Translations under genes and position numbers: made by a program | Notes under the pieces: model-generated | The model's database searches: none | Seen by the model: the letters and a program-made list of their open reading frames with translations, nothing else | Told to the model about the DNA's origin: nothing | In this document: positions 35,644 to 44,674 of the stretch, piece after piece | Position numbering within the stretch: the first letter of the stretch is position 1 | How the letters are laid out: the number at the start of each line of letters is the position of its first letter | From: a bacterium HR29 | GTDB lineage: Bacteria; Chloroflexota; Dehalococcoidia; Tepidiformales; Tepidiformaceae | Assembly: GCA_002898215.1 (NCBI GenBank) | Contig: BEIF01000002.1 | Location: 1 to 64,000, forward strand | Direction: 5' to 3' | Length of the DNA stretch: 64,000 nt

Positions 35644-36540
35644 CTAGGGGGTCGGCGTGGCGGCGGCCGTCGGGTTTGCGGTCGGCGTTTCCGTCGGAGC
35701 CGGGGTCGGACTCGACGAAGAGCCCAACACCTGGTCGAAGATGGACTTCCAGCCGTCGATGGTCTGGGGCGCACCGCCGACGAGCGGGCGACCGTTGAGG
35801 ACGAAGCTCGGGGTGCCGGTGAGACCGTACGACTGACCTTCGGCCTTATCCTTCTGCACCTGGTCGAGATACTTGTCGCTGTCGAAGCAGGCGTTGAACC
35901 GCTCCATGTCCAGGCCGAGCTCCTGGGCGTACCGTTTCAGGTTCTCATCGCTGAAGCGCCCCACGTTGATGCGCTCGTTTTCGATCTGTCCGGCCTCGGC
36001 CTGGACGCGGAAGAGTTTATGGTGGTACTCCCAGAAGGCGTTCTGCTCGGCGGCGCAGAGGGAGGCTTGGGCGGCCTGCACCGACTCCCGCCCGGAGAAC
36101 ACGGGGAAGTGTCGGTAGGTGAGGCGGAGCTGCCCTGTCTTCACGTACTGCTCCAGGAGCTGGCCCTCCTGGAAGGCGGTGAAGCGGAGACAGAAGGGGC
36201 ACTGGAAGTCCTCGTACGCCTCCAGGTGCAGCGGGGCGTCCTCACGGCCGACGCTCGTGCCGTCGACGAGGCCCATCTCCTTCAGTTCGGCGATGAGGGC
36301 CGACCCCTGCTCGATCTCGGCGACGGCCTCCGAGCCGCCGTCGCCTCCGCCGGTGCTCATGGAGAACCAGACGAGGAGGCCGACGAGCACGAGGACGAGG
36401 ACGGCGACGCCGGCGATGAAGGGGAAGGAGAGGAGGGAGCTCGACCCGCCGCCGCGGGATGGCGGGGTGGGGCGGCGTGCGCCGGCGCGGGTCACCTGGC
36501 CGCTGCGGCGGAGTTCGCGACGGAGCTGACGGTTCGACAT
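35644..36540 (-). CDS. DsbA-family thiol-disulfide oxidoreductase, membrane anchored
   Basis: 298 residues. A basic N-terminus (MSNRQLRRELRRSGQVTRAG) precedes one transmembrane helix (FIAGVAVLVLVLVGLLVW), then a thioredoxin-like domain with active site CPFC in AYEDFQCPFCLRF and cis-Pro in TGTPSFVLNGRPLVGG. The layout is that of Gram-positive-type DsbA/BdbD proteins that form disulfides outside the membrane. A Thr/Pro/Ala-rich tail (PTPAPTETPTANPT) ends it. ATG 36540 chosen because the basic segment begins there. First gene of a two-gene operon with the His/Cys-rich protein. Confidence 0.9.
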   Translation of the reverse strand: MSNRQLRRELRRSGQVTRAGARRPTPPSRGGGSSSLLSFPFIAGVAVLVLVLVGLLVWFSMSTGGGDGGSEAVAEIEQGSALIAELKEMGLVDGTSVGREDAPLHLEAYEDFQCPFCLRFTAFQEGQLLEQYVKTGQLRLTYRHFPVFSGRESVQAAQASLCAAEQNAFWEYHHKLFRVQAEAGQIENERINVGRFSDENLKRYAQELGLDMERFNACFDSDKYLDQVQKDKAEGQSYGLTGTPSFVLNGRPLVGGAPQTIDGWKSIFDQVLGSSSSPTPAPTETPTANPTAAATPTP

Positions 36541-36688
36541 GCCACCTGCCTGCCGACGGGTGTCTCGGCGCGCAGCCTCGGCCCCGGCACCCGGCGCCCG
36601 CCGCGCGCATCCGCGAGCCACGATACCACGCGGCGGGAAAGGGACCACCGGCAGGAAGGTGGCTCTTTCCGTGCCGTTGCCGCCGAAC

Positions 36689-37543
36689 TCAGCTCGCCAG
36701 GAAGGCCTCGACCTCGCGCATCACGGCGTCGAGCTGGTCGTGGTGCACCCAGTGGCCCGCCCCGGGGATGACGACGGAACGGCAATCGTGGAAGGGGCTG
36801 AGGTCGACGGCCATGCCCCGCTGCGTCCAGCTTTCGGCACCGAAGATGATGAGGATGGGGCAGCGGATCTGGTTCCAGATGTCCCTGGCATCCTCCATGT
36901 TGAATTCGTAGGGCGAATGCGCCCGGGTGAAGTTGTCGAATTTCCAGACGTAGCCGCCCTCCACCGGGCGCACGCCGTGGATGGTGAGATGGCGCGCCAG
37001 CTCGGGCGTGAGGTGGGGGTTCGCCTCCAGCATTCGCTGGGCGGCCGCCTCGATGGAGGGATAGACACGGGGCTGACGCCGCTCGAGCGCTCGCATGTCG
37101 CTCACCCACTGTCGCATGCGGAGGTGCGCCGGAACGCGCTCCCGGCGCCACAAACCGCCGATTCCTTCGATGCTCACCAGACGGGAAACGTGTTCCGGGA
37201 AGGTGCCCGCGTAGAGGAGGGCAACGGACCCGCCCAGGGAGTGGCCGATCACCGTGTAGGGGGGCCGGCCGATGGTCTCGGCGAGGGCGTGGATATCGAG
37301 GACGTAGTCGATGATGGAGTACTGCCCACCGATGGCCCAGGCGGAGTCACCGTGACCTCGAAGGTCGGGGGCGTAGATGCAGTACCGGTCGGCGAGGCGC
37401 ACCGCCACCCGGTCCCAGGAGCGGGCGTGGTCGCGGGTGCCGTGAATCAGGATGAGCGGCGGGTTCGCTTCGTCGCCCCAGACGACGTAGCTCAGCTCCA
37501 AACGCTGCGAGGTGTAGGTGCGGCGGATGGGCTCGGCTTCCAT
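36689..37543 (-). CDS. Alpha/beta-fold hydrolase
   Basis: 284 residues. LILIHGTRDHARSWD (oxyanion), nucleophile GHSLGGSVAL, acid near IFGAESW and His in VVIPGAGHWVHHD. Lid-type insert at about 135-215. Esterase or epoxide/haloalkane-type hydrolase; substrate unknown. The start ATG has TAGACT seven bases upstream and no SD, consistent with leaderless transcription; longer in-frame forms run into sequence with no coding look. Confidence 0.87.
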   Translation of the reverse strand: MEAEPIRRTYTSQRLELSYVVWGDEANPPLILIHGTRDHARSWDRVAVRLADRYCIYAPDLRGHGDSAWAIGGQYSIIDYVLDIHALAETIGRPPYTVIGHSLGGSVALLYAGTFPEHVSRLVSIEGIGGLWRRERVPAHLRMRQWVSDMRALERRQPRVYPSIEAAAQRMLEANPHLTPELARHLTIHGVRPVEGGYVWKFDNFTRAHSPYEFNMEDARDIWNQIRCPILIIFGAESWTQRGMAVDLSPFHDCRSVVIPGAGHWVHHDQLDAVMREVEAFLAS

Positions 37544-37550
37544 GCCGACG

Positions 37551-37556
37551 AGTCTA
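37551..37556 (-). promoter_or_regulatory. -10-like TAGACT, leaderless hydrolase gene
   Basis: TAGACT on the minus strand ends seven bases before the ATG, with no SD. Confidence 0.45.
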
Positions 37557-37670
37557 CCAAGCCACGAGCGCGGGGCCGCCGCCCGGGCCGGTGAAGGGCC
37601 GGTGAAGGCGCGGGCGAGTGGGAGTGATCGGAGGGGACCTCCCGAGCGAAGGAGGGGAGAGGAGGTGGAC

Positions 37671-38330
37671 ATGGTCTGCACCCCCCGTCACGCTCCTTCC
37701 GTCGTCGTTCTCCTGGTGCTGGCGGCGCTCGTCGCAGGGGCCTGCGGCGGAGGGGATGGTTCGGGCGCCGCCAGCCCATCGCCGGAGGAGCGCCCGGCGA
37801 CGGCAGCAGAAACGCCCGCGGCCTCCCCCACCCGGGCCGGCTCGGACGCCGGTCTACCCGAATACCCCGGCTCCGCCGGTCCAGGGGCGAGCCCGACCCG
37901 GCCCGGAGCCTCTCCCACGACGTCCGCCCCGACGCCCACCCCGACATCGCGTCCTGCGGCCCAGCCTACCTCCACGCCGGCGCCTCAGCCGACGCCGACT
38001 CCAACGTCCGCCCCGCGGGCGACCCAGTCCCCGACCGGCGGCCCGACGGTGGTCGACCTCACGGCGCAGAACTTCGCCTTCAGCCGGGGGCGGATCGAGG
38101 TCCCGGCGGGCGCACTGGTGACGGTCCGCCTTCGGAACGCCGACGGAGTGCCGCACAACTTCGCGGCCTACACGAACGCCCAGGCCATCGAGGGCATCGC
38201 CTCCAGCCCCGCCGCCCAGCCGGGCGGTACGGTCGAGGTGACCTTCACCGCCCCGAGCCAACCCGGCGAGTACTTCTTCCGCTGCAACTTCCACCCCGAC
38301 TTCATGACCGGGACGCTGGTTGTCCGGTAG
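37671..38330 (+). CDS. Lipoprotein with C-terminal cupredoxin domain
   Basis: 219 residues. Lipobox LVAGAC near residue 24, then a long Pro/Thr/Ser/Ala linker (about 35-125) and a cupredoxin domain (about 125-219). The type 1 copper ligands are His in VPHNFAAYTN and Cys/His/Met in FFRCNFHPDFMTGTL. The fold suits electron transfer or copper binding on the outside of the membrane. GGAGGTGG precedes the ATG closely. Divergent from the hydrolase; the DsbA and His-rich genes nearby strengthen a copper/envelope theme. Confidence 0.88.
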   Translation: MVCTPRHAPSVVVLLVLAALVAGACGGGDGSGAASPSPEERPATAAETPAASPTRAGSDAGLPEYPGSAGPGASPTRPGASPTTSAPTPTPTSRPAAQPTSTPAPQPTPTPTSAPRATQSPTGGPTVVDLTAQNFAFSRGRIEVPAGALVTVRLRNADGVPHNFAAYTNAQAIEGIASSPAAQPGGTVEVTFTAPSQPGEYFFRCNFHPDFMTGTLVVR

Positions 38331-38918
38331 GACGCGATGCTCGGCCAGCTGGAGCCCAGGTCGAGCTGGCTCCGCCGCAAGTCGAACGCGAGGGCAACGT
38401 CGTTCGCGTCGCGGAGGACAGGGAGGCGCCGCCCTTCCTCCGCTGCCCGGGGTCGCCTCTCGACCCTGGGCAACCACGAGGGAGCAGGCTGCGAAACCGT
38501 GGACTCGAGCCGACTCGGTCCGCGCTAGTTCTCCGGAGCGCTGCGGAGGATGCGGCCGCCGACGGTGGACGATGTCGGCGTTCGCTGCGCCGTTCACCGG
38601 ACGTACGGACGCCGGGGACGAAGAACAACAGCTCGGCGCTCGAGCCCCCGGCGGCGGCGCGCGAGGGGACGCCGCGCGGGGGGCGCCCGTGTCGATGCCC
38701 GAGAGCTGGCGCACCTGTCGGCGCCCCGAGAGGCGGCGCCTCATCGGCCACCTCCAGGCGCGCGGCCTCGTCCCTGACCCTGCCCCCTCGTCACCGCCGA
38801 TGCCGGCGCAGCCCGTTCGTCGAGCGCCGTGTTCGAACCCCCTGCGTGACACCTTCGTGACGTCGGGAACTACCCTACTAGGCCGTTCGGCCCTGCTGCG
38901 GTAGACATGATGGGTCCC
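38331..38918. other. Gene-poor stretch before the histidine kinase
   Basis: Nearly 590 bp with only low-complexity Arg/Ala/Ser open frames on both strands. A minus-strand piece near 38340-38440 (DVALAFDLRRSQLDLGSSW) looks faintly protein-like but has no gene around it. The kinase promoter is probably TAGACA at 38902-38907. Confidence 0.5.
38344..38370 (+). terminator. Possible hairpin after the cupredoxin gene
   Basis: GCCAGCT and AGCTGGC form a 7-bp perfect stem around a 13-nt loop, 13 bp after the stop. There is no T-tract. Confidence 0.3.
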
Positions 38919-41855
38919 ATGGTTCGCGACCGGCCCGCTACCGACCTGTTGTTGTCGCTCGCCCGGCTGGCCATCGAGCGGCGCACCCTGGCGGAGGTGT
39001 TCGGTTCGTTCGCGTCGCGGCTCGTGGAGGGCGCAGCGGTCGACTACGCCTCTCTCCTCGCCCGGGACACGGAGGCGAACACGTGGCGGGTGGTGGCCAT
39101 CTATCCGGAAGAGCGGGCCCGGGACGTCGGTGGCGTGCCCCGCGTGCAGGAGGCGGACGTCGAGACCCTTCGGCGCCATCCGGAGGGGCTGCTGTACCGC
39201 ACCGAGGGTGATTCCCCCGTTCTCGAGCTCTTCCGAAGCTTCGGGCTGCAGTGGGGGTGGTCCTCGCTGCTCACGCTGGAAGAGGAGGTGGTTGGCCTCT
39301 TCACCGTGGCCCGTACCGCCTCCGAGCCCTTCAACGACGAAGAGCAGGAGTTTTTGCGCGCGGCGGCGCGCTTCCTCTCCCACGCCCTGCGTGAGGAGGT
39401 GCGGCTGGCTATCGCCCAGCGTTGGGCCAGCCGCTCCCGGCTCCTCAACGACGTCTCCATCCTTCTGGGCGGTGGGGCGCCCGTGGAGACGCTCTTCGTC
39501 GAGCTCGCTGGGCGTGGACAGGAGGAGCTGCCCTTCGACCTGCTGCTCCTCTTCCGCGCGGTCGAGGGCCAGCTTCGCGCGTCGGGTGCCCACCCGGGAA
39601 CCGTGCGGCCGTGGTCGCACCTCAGCCGCCAAGAGGCCGCCTGGCTCGAGAGGAGGGTGGCGGCGCTCCGGAAGCCGGAAATCGCCGCCACAGAGGAGCT
39701 GCCGGAGGGCATCGCCCGGAGGCTCCTGGGGCAAGGGGTCCGCAGGATCTGGCTGGGCCGTCTCGACGACCCCGAGGGCACCCTCGGCGCACTCGTCGTC
39801 GGTTGGCGCTCCGAACGGCGGCCCACGCCGACCGACGATTGGTTCGTGCGGACGTTGGCGACGCTCATCGCCCAGGCCCTCGGCCGCGAGCGGGCGCTGG
39901 CGCGCGCGAGGCTGGAGGCGGAGCAGCGGGAGGTGCTGGCGCGGGCAGCGGCAGTGGCTGCGGCGCACGCCTCCACCGAGGAGACGGTGCGGGCGCTGGC
40001 CGGCGCCGTGGGGCGCATCGTACCGCGGCCGGTCATCGGATGGGCCTTCGTCGGCGAATCCTCGTTCCGGGTAGCTGCCGGCCGGAACGCTCCCCTGGGC
40101 GTGCTCCCGCGGGAGGCCCTCCCGGGCCTGCCCCTGACAGGCGACATCGTCTTCTCGTTCGAGAGGCTCCCCGAACCCTTGGCGGCGGCCGGGGCGCGTT
40201 CGCCCAGCGTAGCGGTCGTCGCCGCATCGTCGGGCGGCGAACTCGTTGGACATCTGCTGGCCGCCTCGCGCGCCTCCGGGTTCCGCTTCGACGAACGCAC
40301 CGTCGGGCTCGTTTCCCTGGTGGCGAACGTGGTCGCCCCCGCGCTCCGGAACGCCCGCCTGGCGGAAGACGCCGACCGCCTCCGGCGGACGATGGAGGTG
40401 ATCCTGGAATCCCTCTCCGAGGCGATCCTGCTGCTCGACAAGGACGTCCGGCTCGTGTGGGCGAACGAGGGTGGGCGCTTCATCGCCGACCTGGTGGACC
40501 CGGAGCGGAGGCTCCGCGGCGTTGTCGCCCACCTTCCTCGCCTCCCCAAGGAGGCAGGCGAGGCGCTGGCGACGGCGCTGCAACAGCGCCAGCGCGCCGT
40601 GGGCCGCACGTCGTGGGTGATCGATGGCCGGCGACGATGGTGGGATTTCGAACTCGTGCCGCTGGAGCACCCGGAGTTCTCGGTGGTCTGCGTGGCGAGC
40701 GACGTCACCGCCGAGGTGGAGGCGAAGGAGCGGGAGGAGCGCCATCGCGAGGAGATGGAGCGGGCCTCGCGGCTCGCGACCATCGGCGAGATCGTGAGCG
40801 GCGTCGCCCACGAACTGAACAACCCCCTCACGTCGGTCCTCGGGTTCGCCGAATTGGCCGCACAAAGCCCAGCCGGAGCCGGCGTGCGCGAAGAGCTGGA
40901 GCTCATCCGCCGCGAGGCGCTCCGCGCGCGGAACATCGTCCGCGACCTCCTCTTCATCGCCCGGCCGGGGACGCCCGAGCGGAAGCCGTTCGACCTCCGT
41001 GACGTGGTCGACCACGTCGCGCGGCTGAGGGAGGCAGGCTGGCGCCAGGGCGGACTCACCTCGGAGGTCGATGTGGGCGTCGCTCGGCCGGTGATGGGGT
41101 CGGAGGGGCAGGTGACCCAGGTGGTGCTCAACTTGGTGACGAACGCGGAGCAGGCGCTCGAAGGCCGAGCCGGTGCCCGCCTCTGGATCCGGGCCTGGGA
41201 GGAGGGGGACCACGCGGTCGTGGAAGTGGGCGACAACGGTCCTGGCGTTCCGCCCGAAGCGCGCGACCGCATCTTCGAGCCGTTCTTCACCACGAAGTCG
41301 GGACGGGGCACCGGGCTGGGGCTCAGCCTCTCCCGGAGCATCGTGGAATCACACGGGGGCCGGATCTGGCTCGAAAACGAGGCCGGGGCGACCTGCTTCC
41401 GCTTCACGCTTCCGCTGGCCGCCAGTGACGCTGAGCCGGAGGAGGACACACGGGACGGCCGCGGAAACGCCCGGCCGTGCCGGGTCCTCGTGGTGGACGA
41501 CGAGCCGGGTATCCGGCGGATGGCGGAGCGACTGCTCGCTTCGGCGGGACACCAGGTGCGCTGCGCCGCCACGGTGGGCGAGGCGGTGGCGGCCGTGCGC
41601 GAGTGGAAACCCGACGCGGTTCTCTGCGACTACCGCCTCCAAGGCGAGACGGCCGACGCGGTGCTCGAGGAGATCCGGAGGGTCGACCCGGCGTACGTGG
41701 GGCGGGTTCTCCTCGTGACGGGGGCGACGTCGGACCGCGGGGTGGTGGAGCTCGCCGAGCGGTACGGCCTGCCGGTGCTGGCGAAGCCGTTCGCGCACGA
41801 GGAGCTGCTGGCGGCCATCGCCGCTTTCACGCCCCGGGTCGACCCCGGCCGATGA
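38919..41855 (+). CDS. Hybrid sensor histidine kinase (GAF x3, PAS, HisKA/HATPase, receiver)
   Basis: 978 residues. Three GAF-like sensors (about 10-165, 175-330, 340-475), a PAS domain (about 480-600, from RRTMEVILESLSEAILLLDK), then HisKA with phospho-acceptor His near 631 (GVAHELNNPLTSVLG). The ATPase has N, G1 and G2 boxes (NLVTNAEQAL, VGDNGPGVP, GRGTGLGLSLS). A receiver domain (CRVLVVDDEPGI) with phospho-acceptor Asp near 904 and a conserved Lys (LAKPF) follows. No membrane helix, so it senses cytosolic signals. I use the ATG at 38919: TAGACA ends 11 nt before it, and there is no SD. ATGs at 38907 and 38910 would also be in frame. Partner regulator unknown. Overlaps the glycosylase gene by 29 bp tail to tail. 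Confidence 0.93.
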   Translation: MVRDRPATDLLLSLARLAIERRTLAEVFGSFASRLVEGAAVDYASLLARDTEANTWRVVAIYPEERARDVGGVPRVQEADVETLRRHPEGLLYRTEGDSPVLELFRSFGLQWGWSSLLTLEEEVVGLFTVARTASEPFNDEEQEFLRAAARFLSHALREEVRLAIAQRWASRSRLLNDVSILLGGGAPVETLFVELAGRGQEELPFDLLLLFRAVEGQLRASGAHPGTVRPWSHLSRQEAAWLERRVAALRKPEIAATEELPEGIARRLLGQGVRRIWLGRLDDPEGTLGALVVGWRSERRPTPTDDWFVRTLATLIAQALGRERALARARLEAEQREVLARAAAVAAAHASTEETVRALAGAVGRIVPRPVIGWAFVGESSFRVAAGRNAPLGVLPREALPGLPLTGDIVFSFERLPEPLAAAGARSPSVAVVAASSGGELVGHLLAASRASGFRFDERTVGLVSLVANVVAPALRNARLAEDADRLRRTMEVILESLSEAILLLDKDVRLVWANEGGRFIADLVDPERRLRGVVAHLPRLPKEAGEALATALQQRQRAVGRTSWVIDGRRRWWDFELVPLEHPEFSVVCVASDVTAEVEAKEREERHREEMERASRLATIGEIVSGVAHELNNPLTSVLGFAELAAQSPAGAGVREELELIRREALRARNIVRDLLFIARPGTPERKPFDLRDVVDHVARLREAGWRQGGLTSEVDVGVARPVMGSEGQVTQVVLNLVTNAEQALEGRAGARLWIRAWEEGDHAVVEVGDNGPGVPPEARDRIFEPFFTTKSGRGTGLGLSLSRSIVESHGGRIWLENEAGATCFRFTLPLAASDAEPEEDTRDGRGNARPCRVLVVDDEPGIRRMAERLLASAGHQVRCAATVGEAVAAVREWKPDAVLCDYRLQGETADAVLEEIRRVDPAYVGRVLLVTGATSDRGVVELAERYGLPVLAKPFAHEELLAAIAAFTPRVDPGR

Positions 41856-42678
41856 GCGGACCACCCGGCTGACATGCCCGGCAGAAACTGGTGACGCGGC
41901 CGCCGGCGGTGATTTCGCTGATGGGTGTTCCGCAGCGCGGACATGGCTGCCCGCCCCGGCGGTGGACGCGCAGGAACTCCCGCCGTTCGTCGTAGTCGAG
42001 GCGGTCGCCCCGGATCATGGCCGCGGCAGCGAGCGGCTCGGCCCAGGCCATCACCGCACGTCCCGCTCGGAAGATGGCTCGGAGCTGGGCGTCGCTCAGG
42101 GCGGTGCGAGGCGTGAAGGGGTTGACCCCGGCTTCCCACAGGATCTCGTCCGCGTAGGCGTTGCCGATTCCCTGCACGAACTTCGCGTTCGTCAGCACGG
42201 CCTTGATGGCTCCGCGAAAGCGCCGGACCCGTTCGAGCCACGCTTCCTCGTCGAGAGCGGGGTCCAGGAAATCCGGCCCCGCGTCGCTCCACCCCGGGAT
42301 CCGCGCGAGGCTCTCCGCCGGGAGGAAGTAGAGCTTCCCCATCACGCGCTCGTCGACGTAGCGGAGGTCGTTACCCCCTTCGATACCGACGCGCAGGCAG
42401 GTGCGTTTCGCAAGGGGCTCGCTGGCGGGCAGGTACTGGAATCGGCCCGTGAGCATCGGGTTGATGGCGAGGACCATACCGCTGGCGAAGGGGAGAAGGA
42501 GGTACTTCCCGTGCCGCAGCGGAACGCCGAACACATCGCCGGGGAGGCGCTCCCGAAGCTCGGCGGTGGGAGTGCGGAAGACGGGCGGGATGCGCGGTTC
42601 GGCCGCCTCCACCCGTCGGCCGGGGAGCCGATCGGCGAGGAAGCTGCGAATCGCCTCCAGTTCCGGAATCTCGGGCAT
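41827..42678 (-). CDS. mutM: Formamidopyrimidine-DNA glycosylase family protein
   Basis: 283 residues. N-terminal PEIPELE supplies the catalytic Pro2 and Glu3; Lys57 lies in RHGKYLLLPF. FVQGIGNAYADEILW is the H2TH segment, and a zinc finger CPRCGTPISE to FCRACQ closes the protein. All Fpg/Nei hallmarks are present. It removes oxidised purines such as 8-oxoguanine and nicks DNA. A Nei-type paralogue cannot be excluded. Ten bases after the dehydrogenase gene, same operon. Its stop end overlaps the kinase gene. Confidence 0.9.
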   Translation of the reverse strand: MPEIPELEAIRSFLADRLPGRRVEAAEPRIPPVFRTPTAELRERLPGDVFGVPLRHGKYLLLPFASGMVLAINPMLTGRFQYLPASEPLAKRTCLRVGIEGGNDLRYVDERVMGKLYFLPAESLARIPGWSDAGPDFLDPALDEEAWLERVRRFRGAIKAVLTNAKFVQGIGNAYADEILWEAGVNPFTPRTALSDAQLRAIFRAGRAVMAWAEPLAAAAMIRGDRLDYDERREFLRVHRRGGQPCPRCGTPISEITAGGRVTSFCRACQPGGPLIGRGRPGA

Positions 42679-42688
42679 GAGCGGTTCG

Positions 42689-43663
42689 CTACCGTCTCAG
42701 GGCGCGGGGAAGCGCCTCGGGGTTCACACAGGCGGGGGGCACGCGGCCGGCGAGAACCGCCAGGAGGTTCTCGATCGCCAGGTCGAGCATCGCGGCGCGC
42801 GTCTCGGCCGTCGCCGAACCGACGTGGGGGAGGAGGATGACGTTCGGCGCCCGGAGGATGGGGTCGTCGGGTGCGGGGGGTTCGGTCTCGAGGACGTCGA
42901 GGGCAGCCCCGGCGATGCGCCCTGCCCGGAGCGCGGCGACGAGGGACGGCTGGTCGACGACGGCCCCCCGGGAGGTGTTCACGAGGACGGCCGTCGGCTT
43001 CATCAGGGCGAGCTCCCGTTCGCCGATGAGACCAGCGGTGGAGGGGTTGAGGTCGACGTGGAGCGTGACGGCATCCGCTTCGGCGAGGAGGCTAGCCAAG
43101 GAGGGGGCGCGTTCCGAGGGGTCGCCGGCGTCGGGACGGATGTCGAACCAGCGGATGCGCATGCCGAAGGCGCGGGCGCGGTGGGCCACGGCCCGGCCGA
43201 TGCGCCCCATGCCCACGATGCCCAGCGTCTTGCCGCGGAGGTCCCAGCCGAGCGGGGGCGGTGGGAGACGAGCGGGCCAGCCCTCGCGCGCATAGGCGGC
43301 GTTCTCGAAGAGCCGCCGGGCAAGGGCCAGGAGGAGCGCCATCGTCAGGTCGGCGACGGCATCGCTGAGGACGTCGGGCGTATTGCAGACGGCGACGCCC
43401 CGCGCGGTGGCTGCGCCGACGTCGAAGAGGTCGTAGCCGACGCCGAACCCGGAGAGGACGCGGAGGCGGGGTGCGACCTCCAGGAGGTCGGCGGTAATCG
43501 GCGTTTGGTTGGAGACGAGAAGCCCTTCGGCTTCGGCCAGGGCGTGGATGAGCTCGGCGCGGGACGGCGGCCAGGGGAGGGAGCGGACGTCGCAGGCGGC
43601 GGCGATGCGGCTGATCGCCTCTTCCGGCAGGGGGAGGGCGAGCACGGCGACGGGCCGGTCCAC
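42689..43663 (-). CDS. D-2-hydroxyacid dehydrogenase (glyoxylate reductase-like)
   Basis: 324 residues. NAD fold GIVGMGRIGRAVAHRARAFG, catalytic Arg in LVNTSRGAVVDQ, Glu in DVLETEPPAPDD and His in LLPHVGSATAETR. It is the glyoxylate/hydroxypyruvate reductase branch rather than PGDH (no regulatory ACT domain). GTG start with TACACT six bases upstream and no SD, a leaderless arrangement. Followed by the DNA glycosylase gene in a minus-strand operon. Confidence 0.9.
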   Translation of the reverse strand: MDRPVAVLALPLPEEAISRIAAACDVRSLPWPPSRAELIHALAEAEGLLVSNQTPITADLLEVAPRLRVLSGFGVGYDLFDVGAATARGVAVCNTPDVLSDAVADLTMALLLALARRLFENAAYAREGWPARLPPPPLGWDLRGKTLGIVGMGRIGRAVAHRARAFGMRIRWFDIRPDAGDPSERAPSLASLLAEADAVTLHVDLNPSTAGLIGERELALMKPTAVLVNTSRGAVVDQPSLVAALRAGRIAGAALDVLETEPPAPDDPILRAPNVILLPHVGSATAETRAAMLDLAIENLLAVLAGRVPPACVNPEALPRALRR

Positions 43664-43669
43664 GCCGGG

Positions 43670-43675
43670 AGTGTA
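43670..43675 (-). promoter_or_regulatory. -10-like TACACT, leaderless dehydrogenase gene
   Basis: TACACT on the minus strand ends six bases before GTG 43663, with no SD. Confidence 0.45.
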
Positions 43676-43712
43676 CTCCCGGCGCCGCTCCTCGGGGAGC
43701 GCCGGTCGTCCG

Positions 43713-44411
43713 TCAAGGGGTTGCCGGGAAGGCGGGCTCGGGGGCGATGGTCGGATCTCGGGCGGCGATGAGGTCGGCGAGGGCCGCGTAGGCCGCGTCG
43801 AGCTGGGAGAGCGTCCTCGCGGGGTCTCCTTCCAGGTAGGAGGTGTCGAGGGCGGAGCGGCATGCCTCGGCCGCCGGCCCTCCGTCGCTTCGCGCCTCGG
43901 GGAGGACGGTGCAGGCTCCGCGAATGGCAGCCTGGCGGGCGGCGACCGCGGCGCTGCTGCTCCCGGGGGCAGCGCGAAGCCAGAGGACGAGCTGTGCCTT
44001 CGCCTCGAGGACGAGCGCGGCCAGCCGCTGCACGGGCAGGAGGGAGGGGTCGGCGCTGCAGGCGAGCGCGCCCGTGAGCGGCGCGGCGGCGCGCTCCACT
44101 CCCGCGGCGGAGCCGAATGCCCGGCAGAGCGCCGTCCAGCCCGCGGGAGTCCCGGCAGCCGCCAGGAGCTGGGTAGCGGGCTGCCAGAGGGCGGGACTGA
44201 GGGGGTCGGCGCCTTCAGGCGCGGCGAAGAGCGCGGCGGGGTCGAGCGTCACCTCCGGCGGAGGCGCTGGCGTTCCGAGAAGGGCGAGCGACGGCGGCTC
44301 GGTCGGAGACGGAGCGAGGAAGGGGAGTTCGACGCCACCCCAATCGACGGCGTAGAGGAACGCCGGCAGCGTGACCGCGAGGGCCAAGATGGCGTACCCG
44401 ACCTTCGCCAC
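43713..44411 (-). CDS. Membrane-anchored protein of unknown function
   Basis: 232 residues. An N-terminal helix (KVGYAILALAVTLPAFLY) is followed by a Pro-rich stretch (APSPTEPPSLALLGTPAPPP) and an Ala/Leu-rich helical domain with several Cys (LCRAFG, LACSAD, RGACTV, EACRSA). No motif recognised. The GTG start lacks an SD; in-frame codons extend upstream but are Arg/Pro/Ser-rich noise. Convergent neighbours: none on this side, 49 bp from the dehydrogenase start. Confidence 0.65.
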   Translation of the reverse strand: MAKVGYAILALAVTLPAFLYAVDWGGVELPFLAPSPTEPPSLALLGTPAPPPEVTLDPAALFAAPEGADPLSPALWQPATQLLAAAGTPAGWTALCRAFGSAAGVERAAAPLTGALACSADPSLLPVQRLAALVLEAKAQLVLWLRAAPGSSSAAVAARQAAIRGACTVLPEARSDGGPAAEACRSALDTSYLEGDPARTLSQLDAAYAALADLIAARDPTIAPEPAFPATP

Positions 44412-44458
44412 ACCCCGATCATCGGCAGCTTCGCAGGGCTTCCCTGCCCTCCTGCCAG

Positions 44459-44488
44459 TTGACCCGTCCGGTCCGCCAACCGTAGCCT
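44459..44488 (+). promoter_or_regulatory. Promoter of the Mn riboswitch-terC operon
   Basis: TTGACC (44459-44464), 18 bp and TAGCCT (44483-44488) form the best sigma70-type promoter in the window; transcription would start around 44494, at the first helix of the riboswitch. Confidence 0.6.
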
Positions 44489-44634
44489 CGGAATGACAGG
44501 GGGAGTAACCGCGGCCCCGCAAGGGCCGAGGCCGGTCGTCAGGACGCGCCCCCAGCGCCGGCCGGCCGCGAGCGCTCGACTCGTCGGTGAGACCCTGGCC
44601 ACACCACCGCGTGGTTGCGGCCAGGGTCGTTTCG
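44489..44634 (+). promoter_or_regulatory. yybP-ykoY manganese riboswitch
   Basis: The conserved yybP-ykoY elements appear in the right order: GGGGAGTA (44500-44507), GTCGTCA near 44538-44544, and GGTGAGACC (44586-44594). Helices fit: a closing helix CGGAAT/GTTTCG (44489-44494 with 44629-44634), a hairpin GGCCC-CGCAA-GGGCC (44513-44527), and the long final hairpin GACCCTGGCC / GGCCAGGGTC (44591-44600 with 44619-44628). The downstream transporter is TerC, a class this Mn2+ riboswitch often controls. Whether it acts on transcription or translation is not clear: no T-tract follows and the next ATG is 40 nt away. Confidence 0.82.
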
Positions 44635-44674
44635 TACCCGGGCCGCTCCCGCGCAGGCTCGGAGCTGGGAGCAC

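Noticed and set aside
37854-41213. An 1119-residue minus-strand frame opposite the hybrid kinase
   Set aside because: Shadow of the kinase coding strand; no domain recognisable.
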